A stretch of DNA of 64,000 nt. Source: Niastella caeni. GTDB lineage: Bacteria; Bacteroidota; Bacteroidia; Chitinophagales; Chitinophagaceae. Under the pieces are notes generated by a model. It was not told the DNA's origin and ran no database searches. It worked only from the letters and a program-made list of their open reading frames with translations. The DNA lies in assembly GCF_004834005.1 (NCBI RefSeq), contig NZ_STFF01000004.1, forward strand, positions 372,001 to 436,000, written 5' to 3'. Made by a program: the position numbers and the translations under genes. Of the stretch, positions 7,456-16,603 are shown in pieces; the first letter of the stretch is position 1; every line of letters begins with the position of its first letter.

Positions 7456-10400
7456 ATGTGCAAATCAAAAACTTTATCCAAGGCTAAGTCAGCTATAATA
7501 TTGTCACTGCTTACTTTGTTCATTACAACTGCCAAAGCCCAGGTAAATATCACCGACCTGGGGGGAACAATCAGCGCCCAATTTCAAACAGGTTCCCCGC
7601 CCGGTGAAGCATATACCAATTTGGTCGACAATAATGTAAGCACAAAATATCTCACAGTAAACTCCCCGGCCTGGATCCAATACCAGGCCAACGCAGGGTA
7701 TATAGTAACAGCCTATGCCATCACTTCTGCCAATGATGCCCCCGAACGCGATCCCCTGAACTGGACATTACAGGGGTCGAATGACGGAAACAACTGGAGC
7801 ACCATTGATACCCGTACCAACCAAGATTTCCCCGAGCGGTTGCAAACGCGCACGTTCACCTTCACTAACAGCACCAGTTATACGTATTACCGGTTTAACA
7901 TGACCAATAACAGCGGAACCATGCTTCAGCTGGCAGAGATTGAATTACTGGGAACGCCTGCTGCAGGAAGCTGGGCCGCCAGTTGGATCTGGACGGCTGA
8001 GCAGGGGCCCTTTAACACCTGGGTATCGTTCCGGAAAAAAGTGACCCTTAGTGCAAAGCCCGGCAGCGCCATCACAAAGATCGCGGCAGAGAATAAATAC
8101 TGGCTGTATGTGAACGATAGCCTGGTGGTGCGGGATGGCGGACTCGACATTCGTCCCGACCTGAACAACACCTATTACGACGAAATAGATCTGGCTCCTT
8201 ACCTTAAAAGCGGTGAAAATACCATTGCGGCACTGGTATGGTACAAAGGGGGCGCAGATGGCTATTCGCAGCGAACGGTTGACAACGGCGGTTTTTTGTT
8301 CGAATCAAAAATACAGGGCGCCAGTCCGACTTTTATCGCATCGGACAATACCTGGAAAATGAAGGTGAACCCGGCGTTTAACCGGGGTACTTTCAACTAC
8401 AAATATGCGGTGAGCGGCACCATTACGTTCGATAATGCCACCTTTGGCGATCCTGTTCCCAACGTAGTAAAGGCCGGTTATTACAGGCTCACCGGGAGCG
8501 GTAACCCATGGACGAAATGCGCCAATGAATGGGAATCGTTCACACTGCCCGGGGTATGCGATGTAGCCTACGGATCGGAAAACAACCAGCTAAGGCAATG
8601 GAACGATCATAAATGGGTGGCCTGGCCGGTAAGTTATGATGCCGGCAACGCCCTGACCGGTTGGCATACTGCTGCGTATAATGACAATAACTGGGGCAAT
8701 GCCATAACAAAAGGCGCACCGCCCGTTGCGCCCTGGAATAACCTGGTGCACCGCACTATTCCCTTTTGGAAAGATCATGGATTAACCCCTTATAACAAGG
8801 CCTTTCCTTCAACGATCAATACAAACACAACTATAACACAGGAGCTGGGCATTAATATTCAGGGAACACCTTACCTGAAAGTGGATGCGCCTGCCGGGGT
8901 ACGTATAAAGATCATACTAAATGAGTTTTACTGGCAGGAATACATTACCAGGCCCGGGGTGCAGGAATTTGAATGTTTTGCCTGGCAAAACTCCAGCGAC
9001 CATACAGTGAAATATGAGTTCAGTAATGTAACGGGCCCTGTTACGATCCTTGATCTGAAGTTCAGGCAAACGAGTTACAATACCGCCATTCGCGGAAGCT
9101 TTTTCTGCAACGACACATCCCTGAACAAACTATGGACCAAGTGTAAAAACACTTCGCTGGTGTGCATGCGCGATATCTTCTACGATTGTCCCAACCGGGA
9201 ACGTGGCCAGTGGTGGGGCGATGTTTCGGAACAGATCCTCTACTCGTTCTACCTCTACGACGAGCAGGCCAACCTGCTGGCTAAAAAAGCATTCAGGGAA
9301 CTGATGCGCACGCAAAAAGCCGATGGCTCGCTGTATACCACCGCACCGGGTACTGCATTCAATCTTCCAGACCAAAATATGGCTGCCGTAGCCATGCTGT
9401 GGAAATACTACCAGTATACCGGCGATGCCAGCCTGGTTCATGAGCTCTATCCGCAGGCTAAAAAGTTCATTGAACATTGCGCAGGCACAGCCAACGCAGA
9501 TGGTATGCTGATACTACAGCCTCAACAGGGTTGGAATCTGTGGAACTGGATCGACTGGGGCAGCAACTTGAATATCGTGGATGGAAGCGCCAACACCGTA
9601 TGCAACGCCTTATATATTACTTTGCTGGAGGCCATGATAAAGATGGCGGATCTTACAGGGGCTGCTGCAGACAAAACTTATTATCAAACTTTGCTCTATA
9701 AGGTTAAAGTTTATTTTAATTACTACTTCTGGAACAGTAGCGCCAATGCCTATGTGTTCCACAACAATAATGGCGTACAATCATCGGTGATCGACGACAG
9801 AAGCAATGCCTGGGCCGTGCTGGCCGGCATGGTTGACGATTCACGGAAGCCGGGTGTATTAACTGTATTAAAGAACCGGAACAATGCAAGCCCGTACCAG
9901 GAAATGTATATTGAAATGGCTATGTCGATGCTCAATGCCAACGATGCGCTTACCCGCATGCGTAACCGGTATGCTGATATGATCGGTAGCTGGTCCTCCA
10001 CCTTATGGGAAGAGTTTCCTGCAAGCAACAGTAATAATCACGCCTGGAGCGCCGGGCCGCTTTACCAGTTGAGTGCTTATGTATTGGGGGTAAGGCCTAC
10101 CCTGCCTGCCTACAATGAATTTATTTTTGAGCCGCAGGTAACCGCCCTCACCAACCTCTCGGCCATCGTTCCTTCTGTAAAAGGCGATATAACTGTTTCC
10201 TATACCCGGCACAGTAACACCTTTACACAAACAATCACCAACCCGCTGAATACGGTAGCTATTGTGGGCATTCCCAAAGGAATGCTGGCCGCCGGGGTGA
10301 AAGAGATCTGCGCCAACAGGATTGCTGTATGGCGGAACGGCTCGCCAATGGGGAATGTGACAGGTTTAACGTTTGCAGGTGAAGATGACGCGTACATCCG

Positions 10401-11016
10401 GTTCAGGGTACAGCCAGGTTCCTGGACCTTCAACGCATTTTCCCAGGCCGTATCGGCCAGCGGGCCGGTAGTTTTGTATAGCGATTGCGGTTATGGCGGA
10501 AACGCTGTTGCCTTGCCGGTAGGCAGGTACGATCTTGCTGAGCTTATAGCGCGTGGTATGCCCAACGATTTGCTATCGTCGCTCAGGGTGCTGAACGGCT
10601 ACCAGGCTATACTATATTGGGATGCCAGTTTCAGCGGCAACTCGCTGGTGAAAACGGCCGATACCTGGTGTTTGACAGACGACAACTGGAACGATGCCAT
10701 GAGCTCGATTATTATACAGGCCACAACAACCCGGATGGCAACCGGTAAACAACAACCTGAGAAAGACAATAACCAGGCGGTAATGCTTTATCCCAATCCT
10801 GCCAATGATATGCTCACCGTATACCCGGGTAATTCAGGGTACCGGTACCTGTACATCACCGACATGACCGGGCGTACAGTACTCAGGAAAACCCTGCCGC
10901 ACGATGCAGCCTGTATAGCTATCGATGTAAGCAAGCTGGGAAAGGGTGTTTATACCGTATTGTTGAAGGGCGGCCCGAATGGGTATGTGCTGAAGAAAGT
11001 GATCATAGAAAAGTGA
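7456..11016 (+). CDS. Secreted GH78-type alpha-L-rhamnosidase with F5/8-C, beta/gamma-crystallin and T9SS sorting domains
   Basis: 1186 residues. A signal peptide (1-29, cleavage near AKA-Q) is followed by an F5/8 type C/CBM32-like domain (about 30-170), a rhamnosidase N-terminal jelly roll (175-330), and an (alpha/alpha)6 catalytic domain (about 550-880) with DCPNRERGQWWGD at 577-589. The spacing D577, E582, D589 equals the D/E/D triad that contacts rhamnose in characterised GH78 enzymes. Then come a beta sandwich, a beta/gamma-crystallin-like domain (about 1010-1085, LYSDCGYGGNAVALPVG and LYWDASFSGNSL) and a type A T9SS sorting domain (about 1105-1186, LYPNPANDML to LKKVIIEK). It should be exported and anchored or released at the surface, removing terminal rhamnose from plant or microbial glycans. 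No SusCD pair is adjacent. Confidence 0.9.
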   Translation: MCKSKTLSKAKSAIILSLLTLFITTAKAQVNITDLGGTISAQFQTGSPPGEAYTNLVDNNVSTKYLTVNSPAWIQYQANAGYIVTAYAITSANDAPERDPLNWTLQGSNDGNNWSTIDTRTNQDFPERLQTRTFTFTNSTSYTYYRFNMTNNSGTMLQLAEIELLGTPAAGSWAASWIWTAEQGPFNTWVSFRKKVTLSAKPGSAITKIAAENKYWLYVNDSLVVRDGGLDIRPDLNNTYYDEIDLAPYLKSGENTIAALVWYKGGADGYSQRTVDNGGFLFESKIQGASPTFIASDNTWKMKVNPAFNRGTFNYKYAVSGTITFDNATFGDPVPNVVKAGYYRLTGSGNPWTKCANEWESFTLPGVCDVAYGSENNQLRQWNDHKWVAWPVSYDAGNALTGWHTAAYNDNNWGNAITKGAPPVAPWNNLVHRTIPFWKDHGLTPYNKAFPSTINTNTTITQELGINIQGTPYLKVDAPAGVRIKIILNEFYWQEYITRPGVQEFECFAWQNSSDHTVKYEFSNVTGPVTILDLKFRQTSYNTAIRGSFFCNDTSLNKLWTKCKNTSLVCMRDIFYDCPNRERGQWWGDVSEQILYSFYLYDEQANLLAKKAFRELMRTQKADGSLYTTAPGTAFNLPDQNMAAVAMLWKYYQYTGDASLVHELYPQAKKFIEHCAGTANADGMLILQPQQGWNLWNWIDWGSNLNIVDGSANTVCNALYITLLEAMIKMADLTGAAADKTYYQTLLYKVKVYFNYYFWNSSANAYVFHNNNGVQSSVIDDRSNAWAVLAGMVDDSRKPGVLTVLKNRNNASPYQEMYIEMAMSMLNANDALTRMRNRYADMIGSWSSTLWEEFPASNSNNHAWSAGPLYQLSAYVLGVRPTLPAYNEFIFEPQVTALTNLSAIVPSVKGDITVSYTRHSNTFTQTITNPLNTVAIVGIPKGMLAAGVKEICANRIAVWRNGSPMGNVTGLTFAGEDDAYIRFRVQPGSWTFNAFSQAVSASGPVVLYSDCGYGGNAVALPVGRYDLAELIARGMPNDLLSSLRVLNGYQAILYWDASFSGNSLVKTADTWCLTDDNWNDAMSSIIIQATTTRMATGKQQPEKDNNQAVMLYPNPANDMLTVYPGNSGYRYLYITDMTGRTVLRKTLPHDAACIAIDVSKLGKGVYTVLLKGGPNGYVLKKVIIEK

Positions 11017-11031
11017 TGAGGTAAGAGAGCA

Positions 11032-11703
11032 CTAATCTATTAGCACAATTTTATTTTTTATAGCATATACCACCAGTCCAACACGGCTTTTCACATTCAG
11101 TTTTTCAAATAATACATCACGATAGCCGTCAATAGTGTGAATGCTTAAACACATTTTATCGGCAATGTCTTTATAGGTTAATTCGGTGCAGGCCAGTTTT
11201 AAAAACTCCGTTTCCCGTTGATTCAGCGAAACCAGTTCTCTTAACGAGGGGCCTGGTTTTTCTTCATGCAAACTATTCAATGCATGGATCAGTTTGCCGG
11301 TAACCAGCTCGGTATAATAATATCCTTTTGATACCAGCGACGAAAGCGCCTGCTCCAGTTCCTGTTTACGGATGTCTTTTAATACATATCCCCGCACACC
11401 GAGCCGCAGCATCCTGATAATGGCATTTTCGTTTTCGTACATCGACAAGGCCAGGATCTTTATATCTGGATGATGTTCCTTTAACCAGGCGGCCGTTTCA
11501 AATCCATCCATTTGCTTCATGTTGAGGTCGAGCAAAACTATTTCGGGCACGTTACTGGCATTAAGCTGGTGAATAAAATCCTGTCCGTTATCGGCTTCAA
11601 TAACGACCTGGTAATTACTAAAGCCATTGATCAGTTCGGCCAATCCATCTCTGAACAATTTATGGTCATCTACAATGGCCAGTGATATATTTTTCATATG
11701 CAT
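11032..11703 (-). CDS. NarL/FixJ-type response regulator
   Basis: 223 residues. The receiver domain (about 5-122) has the acidic pair VDDHKLF, phosphoacceptor Asp59 in IVLLDLNMKQMDG, and the conserved Lys in GYVLKD. A LuxR-type HTH follows (about 155-215, NQRETEFLKLACTELTYKDIADKMCLSIHTIDGYRDVLFEKLNVKSR split over helices). It is the last gene of a four-gene minus-strand operon and starts 6 bp after the kinase stop, so it is very likely the partner of that kinase. Its 3' end faces the GH78 gene with a 15-bp gap. Confidence 0.93.
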   Translation of the reverse strand: MHMKNISLAIVDDHKLFRDGLAELINGFSNYQVVIEADNGQDFIHQLNASNVPEIVLLDLNMKQMDGFETAAWLKEHHPDIKILALSMYENENAIIRMLRLGVRGYVLKDIRKQELEQALSSLVSKGYYYTELVTGKLIHALNSLHEEKPGPSLRELVSLNQRETEFLKLACTELTYKDIADKMCLSIHTIDGYRDVLFEKLNVKSRVGLVVYAIKNKIVLID

Positions 11704-11709
11704 AAAAGG

Positions 11710-12525
11710 TTAATGGTGTATCGTGTCGGCCGTATAGGGAACCGTTAAGAGTACCCGGGTGCCATATGAAGGTACGCTTTTAATGGTCAATTCGCCGCCG
11801 ATCAGGGTAGCCCTGTTCGTCATATTCTTTATACCGGCGCCATTTCTGTGAATAGGGCCTTTGTTGGTATTGGTGATGTCGAATCCCCGGCCATTATCGG
11901 CCATGTCAATAACCAGGTGGGTTGCTGAAAAAACCAACGCCACTTCTACCGAAGTGGCCTGCGCATGTTTCATCACATTGTTTAACGATTCCTGCACAAT
12001 GCGATAGATCACAATTTCCCGGGAAGCCGTTAGTCTTTTTTCAGTGCCCGAAAGGGTAAATGCCGTTTTATACATACCCGTTTTTTCCAGCATCTCCAAT
12101 TCAAACTGAATGATAGCTGCCAGGCCCACCTGGGCAATATTAGAGGCGTCCATAGTTTTGGATAAATTGCGCAGGTCAGAAACCGCCTTTTCAATCAGCC
12201 TGGTGATATTATCAACCTTTTGGGAAGCCTTTTCGGCATCTTTAAATTCAAGGGCGCTTAGGTTGAGTACGGCCAGTGATAATACCTGTCCAACGTTATC
12301 ATGTATTTCTTCCGATATATTCTTTAAGGTCTGCTCTTTTATTTCCAGTTGTGTTTTGAGGATCTCCTGGTCGTACTGCTTTTTTATTTCCTGCATGTCG
12401 TGCTTGTGCCGTTCCTGGCGGGCCTTATAAACAAATAAAAAAGAAATGATGAAGCAAAGCAGCAACAGCAGCACAATGGTGCCCCCAATGATCATAAAAA
12501 AAATATCGTGGTTTTCGGTTGCCAT
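11710..12525 (-). CDS. Sensor histidine kinase, HisKA_3 type
   Basis: 271 residues. One N-terminal membrane helix (about 9-33), a coiled-coil linker, then a HisKA_3 dimerisation helix with phosphoacceptor His75 in SEEIHDNVGQVLSLA, and a C-terminal HATPase_c domain with the N box (ESLNNVMKHA) and DNGRGFD G1 box. It has no sensing domain of its own, so the signal probably comes from the membrane helix or from the upstream membrane protein encoded 12 bp before it. Partner of the NarL-type regulator 6 bp downstream. Confidence 0.92.
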   Translation of the reverse strand: MATENHDIFFMIIGGTIVLLLLLCFIISFLFVYKARQERHKHDMQEIKKQYDQEILKTQLEIKEQTLKNISEEIHDNVGQVLSLAVLNLSALEFKDAEKASQKVDNITRLIEKAVSDLRNLSKTMDASNIAQVGLAAIIQFELEMLEKTGMYKTAFTLSGTEKRLTASREIVIYRIVQESLNNVMKHAQATSVEVALVFSATHLVIDMADNGRGFDITNTNKGPIHRNGAGIKNMTNRATLIGGELTIKSVPSYGTRVLLTVPYTADTIHH

Positions 12526-12537
12526 GTTTTATAATGA

Positions 12538-13182
12538 TCAGGCGCCTTTAAAAGCGATCTGGCACCAGGCGCCGATCATAAGCAGTATAAATAACAGGTA
12601 TTTAAAAATATAGCTAATACTGTACACGCGCCGGGCAAGGGGTAACGAATGTTTGATCAGGTAATTCAACATGCCTTCGGTAATGAGGCTGCCGGTGAAA
12701 TAAAATAAAATACCCACACAAACCCAAAACATCGGGAACCGGTGCAGATGGGTAACCTGCTGTAATAAAAGTATTTCGCGTAAGTAGAACAGTGACCAGG
12801 ATAATATCAGCAGCGACTCTATAACGGTGATGAAGGAATTATTCTCATCTGGTTTTTGAACAAAAGCAGAGAACACAGTGCTCAGGACTACGAAAAATGG
12901 AATGGAGGTGGTAATGATCTTTTTTAACAGGGCGCCTGTTACCGCATTCCGGTACAGCAAGCCTAAAATAGTATATTCAATGGGGGTATATATATGGAAC
13001 AGAAATAGATTATTACGCACACCTGTTTTTATCATGTATACGGCTAATGTACTGGTAACCAGGATCAGTACCAGGTACGCAATAACGGTGCTGCCGAAAT
13101 GTTTATTTTTTCCAGCCGCTATGATATAAAAAATAATAGCTGCCAGTAATAAGATGAAGAATATGATATCTGGTATGTTCAT
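12538..13182 (-). CDS. Polytopic membrane protein, probable sensor partner of the kinase
   Basis: 214 residues with about seven predicted membrane helices (for example IIFFILLLAAIIFYIIAA, VIAYLVLILVTSTLAVYMI, WVCVGILFYFTGSLI and YLLFILLMIGAW) and a conserved-looking HIYTPIEYTILGLLY loop. I do not recognise a characterised family. Its place directly before a kinase without a sensor domain, 12 bp away, suggests a 7TM-type sensing module working in trans; this is inference. Confidence 0.7.
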   Translation of the reverse strand: MNIPDIIFFILLLAAIIFYIIAAGKNKHFGSTVIAYLVLILVTSTLAVYMIKTGVRNNLFLFHIYTPIEYTILGLLYRNAVTGALLKKIITTSIPFFVVLSTVFSAFVQKPDENNSFITVIESLLILSWSLFYLREILLLQQVTHLHRFPMFWVCVGILFYFTGSLITEGMLNYLIKHSLPLARRVYSISYIFKYLLFILLMIGAWCQIAFKGA

Positions 13183-13201
13183 GCTCGTGGAAAAAGGTCA
13201 T

Positions 13202-13813
13202 TTATTTCCTGGTTGGTTTTTCGTATTCCTGCGTCAATATCTCAGCCATTTGGGGGTCGAATAAACAAGGTGGACATTTACCAATAGGAGCGCTGTCGGA
13301 GTAGAAACGCTGCCCCTGGCCGTAGGTCGAAAAATATAATTTGTTGAATACCGGTTGCATGGCATCGATGAATATTTCAACTTTTGTTCCTTTTTTTAAT
13401 TTTTGTTCATCTATCGTTGCCTGATAGCCTAACTGCACAGCGCCGGCTGCCATATTTTTCTGGTGCAGGAAATGCGCATAATTGGCTGATCCTTTTTCAA
13501 ATGTACCTTTGTGGGTTTGTGTAAACGGCTTCCCATCTTTGTTACGCGGCACTACCAGCACATCAAAGTCTTTCTTATTTGCATTGGGAGTTTGTTTTAC
13601 AGGATATATGTCCAATATCAGTTTGCCGCTTTTGTTTTTAACCAGCCATTGTTGTAGTGCTTTTGCATCGAGTGTTTTATGCAACCGGTAATTATTGCCG
13701 GCCGATTGATGTATGCCATTGGTTGACAAAGTGGTTGCTGCAATAAACAAGATCACAACAAATGATGATGCTGCAGGAACTGCCAGCCATAAAAAACGAT
13801 GTGTGTTGTTCAT
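13202..13813 (-). CDS. Membrane-anchored exported protein of unknown function (203 aa)
   Basis: The ORF is open to 14200, but the natural start is the ATG at 13813, giving a short cytoplasmic end and one N-terminal membrane helix (LWLAVPAASSFVVILFIA). The upstream extension would run through a G-rich hairpin region and has no protein character. The rest is soluble and probably periplasmic, with VEIFIDAMQPVFNKLYFSTY and a late CPPC pair that could form a disulfide or bind metal. First gene of the four-gene operon with the 7TM-like protein, kinase and regulator, so it may be a periplasmic sensor or regulated product. Not recognised. Confidence 0.65.
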   Translation of the reverse strand: MNNTHRFLWLAVPAASSFVVILFIAATTLSTNGIHQSAGNNYRLHKTLDAKALQQWLVKNKSGKLILDIYPVKQTPNANKKDFDVLVVPRNKDGKPFTQTHKGTFEKGSANYAHFLHQKNMAAGAVQLGYQATIDEQKLKKGTKVEIFIDAMQPVFNKLYFSTYGQGQRFYSDSAPIGKCPPCLFDPQMAEILTQEYEKPTRK

Positions 13814-13869
13814 GGTTAAATGTTTTGAGTGGAATAGTATTACAAAGCTGCGCCTATTTTTTAGCATTT

Positions 13870-13955
13870 CACCCCCTACTTTCCGGGTATTTGGGAGGGG
13901 GGGAGCCGGGAAATACCCGGTTTTCCGGGGCTTGAAGGGATTAAAAGCGGGGGTG
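13870..13955. promoter_or_regulatory. Nested hairpin whose loop is a canonical G-quadruplex motif
   Basis: An outer stem CACCCCC (13870-13876) and GGGGGTG (13949-13955) encloses a perfect 10-bp stem CCGGGTATTT (13883-13892) and AAATACCCGG (13911-13920). The 18-base loop (13893-13910) reads GGGAGGGGGGGAGCCGGG, fitting G3-N1-G3-N1-G3-N4-G3. It lies between diverging transcription units and about 140 bp upstream of the 113-aa/radical SAM pair, so it could act as DNA structure at a promoter or as 5' UTR RNA. Such G-runs are uncommon in this AT-leaning genome. Confidence 0.55.
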
Positions 13956-14093
13956 TAAATCCAGTTCTTTTCGGATTGTTTACGGCTCTCCCGTAAAGGA
14001 ACTTTATGACCGTTGAATTGATGACTGCTGTGGTATACATAGGAGTAATGCTGAAAATCCTTATAAAAGAGTAAGCAATTAAAACAAATAATC

Positions 14094-14435
14094 ATGGAAA
14101 AAACAACGTTTGCCGAAGTTGAAAAGCAGCTCATGGCGCATCTTTCGGCAGCCAATTTAAGCAAAGAGCACCTGTCGCATGTATCTGGTTCTATTTCCAA
14201 AACCTATGCGGCCGGTTTGCGTATTGTAGACTGGTGGATATATGGTATCCCGGCATTTGAAAGGATCGTGGTACAGGGGCAATTGCCTATTGAAGCAGCA
14301 GGCACCTTCCAGGAACTGATTGCTAATAAAATGTTTAAAGAGATCCGCATTTTCAGAAAAGGTATACCTGTGCCTCATTTCTTCCAGGTAGATCTTACAA
14401 TTGAAAAAATAACAGAACAAATGCCGAAAATATGA
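14094..14435 (+). CDS. Unknown 113-aa protein translationally coupled to a radical SAM enzyme
   Basis: I do not recognise this family. The 113 residues are mostly helical at the N-terminus (MEKTTFAEVEKQLMAHLSAA) and have hydrophobic, aromatic stretches in the middle (IVDWWIYGIPAFERIVV) and end (GIPVPHFFQVDLTIEKI). There is no signal peptide, double-glycine leader site or cysteine. Its TGA overlaps the ATG of the radical SAM gene (ATGA at 14432-14435), which implies matched synthesis and probably physical partnership. It could be the substrate (a RiPP-like precursor or protein target), a leader-binding chaperone, or a subunit. The absence of Cys rules out thioether chemistry on itself. Confidence 0.7.
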   Translation: MEKTTFAEVEKQLMAHLSAANLSKEHLSHVSGSISKTYAAGLRIVDWWIYGIPAFERIVVQGQLPIEAAGTFQELIANKMFKEIRIFRKGIPVPHFFQVDLTIEKITEQMPKI

Positions 14436-15511
14436 TGTCACAAAATAATGAGTCATGTAAAACCCTGCCTGCGGGCAGGGTTTCCAAAGTAATTCAAATT
14501 CATCCGAGTTTGAACTGCAACTTACGTTGTAAGCATTGCTACTCTTCATCGGCTCCGGGAATAAAAAAGGAGCTGGCCTTCGATGCCCTGGCCAATATCA
14601 TAGGCCAGGCTGCAGAAGTGGGATATAATGTGATCAGCATGTCGGGCGGGGAGCCATTTATGTACCAGTCGCTCGAAGAGCTGGTACGGTTTTCAAAATC
14701 GGCCGGTTATTTTAATTCGGTAACCACCAATGGGATGTTGTTAAAAGGGAGCCGCGCCAAAAATATACTTAAATATGTTGACCTCATAGCGGTAAGTATC
14801 GACGGGAAGGAGGAGATGCACGATCACATGCGATCGCAACCTGGCGCCTTTAAAAAAATGCGTGAAGGAGTGGCTATACTGAGAGATTCGATAAATTACG
14901 GCTTTATTCATACGTTGTTGCCAGATAGCTGGAAAATACTTTCGTGGCTGGCCGGGTTTGCCGTTGATGAAAAAGCCAGCCTGCTGCATTTGCATCCACT
15001 GGAAATGTCGGGCCGGGCCACACAACATTTGGGTGGGTTGCTGTTTGATCAAACGGATCTGTATAAGATCTATATCTCGCACTATTATTTAAATACCTAT
15101 TTTGAAAACGATATTTTTATACAGCTCGATCTGTTGCATCGCAACAATATCAAAAACAATCCCAACTTTGTTTTTCATGAAAGCTGCAAGCCGCAATTGT
15201 GCGCCAGCGGGTTTTCGACCATCTTTAAAGAACTGATCATAAACGAAAAGGGCGATATATTGCCCATCGCTCATGGCTGTTCGCCTTTTTTCACCATCGG
15301 CAACATTTATTCAGGCGAAAAGCTGCAATACATGATCGGGCGGTTTATGCATGAAAAAATGGGTTATATAATCGATCTTTTCCAGGCTACATACGACAAC
15401 ATTATGCTTGATAAAGAACTGGAAATTGTTAACTGGAGCGAAATGGTGATCCAAAAGAGCCATACTTTGTTTCCCAAAGAGCAATTACTGAACACTCAAC
15501 CTAATCAATAA
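14432..15511 (+). CDS. Radical SAM protein with partial SPASM/twitch-like C-terminus
   Basis: 359 residues. The radical SAM cluster motif CxxxCxxC is C29, C33 and C36 in LNCNLRCKHC, and the SAM-contacting GGEP sits at 72-75. The C-terminal part has C252, C257 and C283 in an arrangement (CKPQLC, then GDILPIAHGC, then IGNIY) that resembles an auxiliary-cluster SPASM/twitch domain with fewer cysteines than the full SPASM set. Such enzymes usually modify peptides or proteins. It overlaps the 113-aa gene by 4 bp; no transporter or protease is beside it. Its convergent neighbour (beta-propeller) starts 17 bp after its stop. Confidence 0.88.
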   Translation: MMSQNNESCKTLPAGRVSKVIQIHPSLNCNLRCKHCYSSSAPGIKKELAFDALANIIGQAAEVGYNVISMSGGEPFMYQSLEELVRFSKSAGYFNSVTTNGMLLKGSRAKNILKYVDLIAVSIDGKEEMHDHMRSQPGAFKKMREGVAILRDSINYGFIHTLLPDSWKILSWLAGFAVDEKASLLHLHPLEMSGRATQHLGGLLFDQTDLYKIYISHYYLNTYFENDIFIQLDLLHRNNIKNNPNFVFHESCKPQLCASGFSTIFKELIINEKGDILPIAHGCSPFFTIGNIYSGEKLQYMIGRFMHEKMGYIIDLFQATYDNIMLDKELEIVNWSEMVIQKSHTLFPKEQLLNTQPNQ

Positions 15512-15528
15512 CTGTTCTCTGCAAGGTG

Positions 15529-16521
15529 TTACTGCAGCGCCCAGGCCAGCCCGTCGGGCCTTCCGCCTACATCTATGCGTGTAGTTACTTCAAAGGTTTT
15601 CAGATTCACAACCGCCACATAATTGTCGGGTGAGCAGGCGACAAAGGCACGGGTGTTGTCCAGGTCAATTAAGAGACCGGCAGCACCAGTACCTACTTTA
15701 ATCCGTTTTAATTCCCTGCGTGCTTTTACATCATAGATCACCAGTTCACCGGTGCGCAGGCTGGAGATCAGGGCGAGTTTTCCATCATAGGTAATCTTAA
15801 GGCGGTTCGCTCCTACTGCTTTCGCCTCAAGTGTTTTAATTACTGCTTTGGAGGCCGTATCTATTATGTAAATGGAACCGTTTTCTGCTGCAACGGCCCA
15901 AATTTCTTTTCCATCCGGGGTAATATCAAACCCTTCTACTCCTTTGGCAGTAGAAACAACTGTTTGATCCCACTCCACATTTCCCTTGCTGAACAGGCTA
16001 ACGGTACCACCTATTGTATTGGTCGTATAAAAATGTTGTCCGTCTTTTGTTACTTCCACCATGTGCGTCCTGCCCTGCCCTGTGCCCATGGCCCAGTCAA
16101 CCTTCTTTGTTGCGGGATCATACCGGCCTACTGCTTTGGAACCTTCTGCACTAAACCACAATTTGCCATCGGCAAATGCCAGTCCATGCGGTCCCATTAA
16201 CGGACTGGTATCAATACTATCAATTGTCTTTTGTGCTACCAGGTCAATTACATTCAGCACATGAAAACGGCCGCCACCTGTATTGGACACATAGGCTGTC
16301 TTTCCATCTGAAGAAGCAATTACTTCATGTGGATCGGCGCCTACAGGCATCTTTGCAAGCACTTTTAACGATGCAGGATCTACAATGGCTAATGTATGAT
16401 CGGCTTTTGAAAGCGCCAGTAATTTGCGCGATTGACCGGTTTGCGCCTGCAGATCAGCGGCTGCAGTTAATAACCCCGCGATGCAAAACGCCATCCTATA
16501 TAGTGCTGTATTCGTTTTCAT
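15529..16521 (-). CDS. Exported YVTN-family beta-propeller protein
   Basis: 330 residues with a signal peptide (about 1-26, ending LQAQ) and repeated YVTN/YncE-type blades (HTLAIVDPASLKVLAKMPVGADPHEV, AYVSNTGGGRFHVLNVIDL, FYTTNTIGGTVSLF, AFVACSPDNYVAVVNLKTFEV; each with internal differences), sufficient for a seven-bladed propeller. Likely periplasmic. Such proteins bind ligands or partner proteins and have no catalytic motif here. Divergent from rluF across a palindrome-bearing 187-bp gap. Confidence 0.85.
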   Translation of the reverse strand: MKTNTALYRMAFCIAGLLTAAADLQAQTGQSRKLLALSKADHTLAIVDPASLKVLAKMPVGADPHEVIASSDGKTAYVSNTGGGRFHVLNVIDLVAQKTIDSIDTSPLMGPHGLAFADGKLWFSAEGSKAVGRYDPATKKVDWAMGTGQGRTHMVEVTKDGQHFYTTNTIGGTVSLFSKGNVEWDQTVVSTAKGVEGFDITPDGKEIWAVAAENGSIYIIDTASKAVIKTLEAKAVGANRLKITYDGKLALISSLRTGELVIYDVKARRELKRIKVGTGAAGLLIDLDNTRAFVACSPDNYVAVVNLKTFEVTTRIDVGGRPDGLAWALQ

Positions 16522-16603
16522 TTGAATGATTTGAAGTGACTTTTAACTTATACCAATGTACTTATAAATCCTTTATGATTGATATACTAAAAAAATCAGC
16601 AGG

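Noticed and set aside
13814..14200. N-terminal extension of the 203-aa gene
   Set aside because: It would code through the G-quadruplex hairpin and has no signal or domain; the membrane helix begins at the ATG at 13813.
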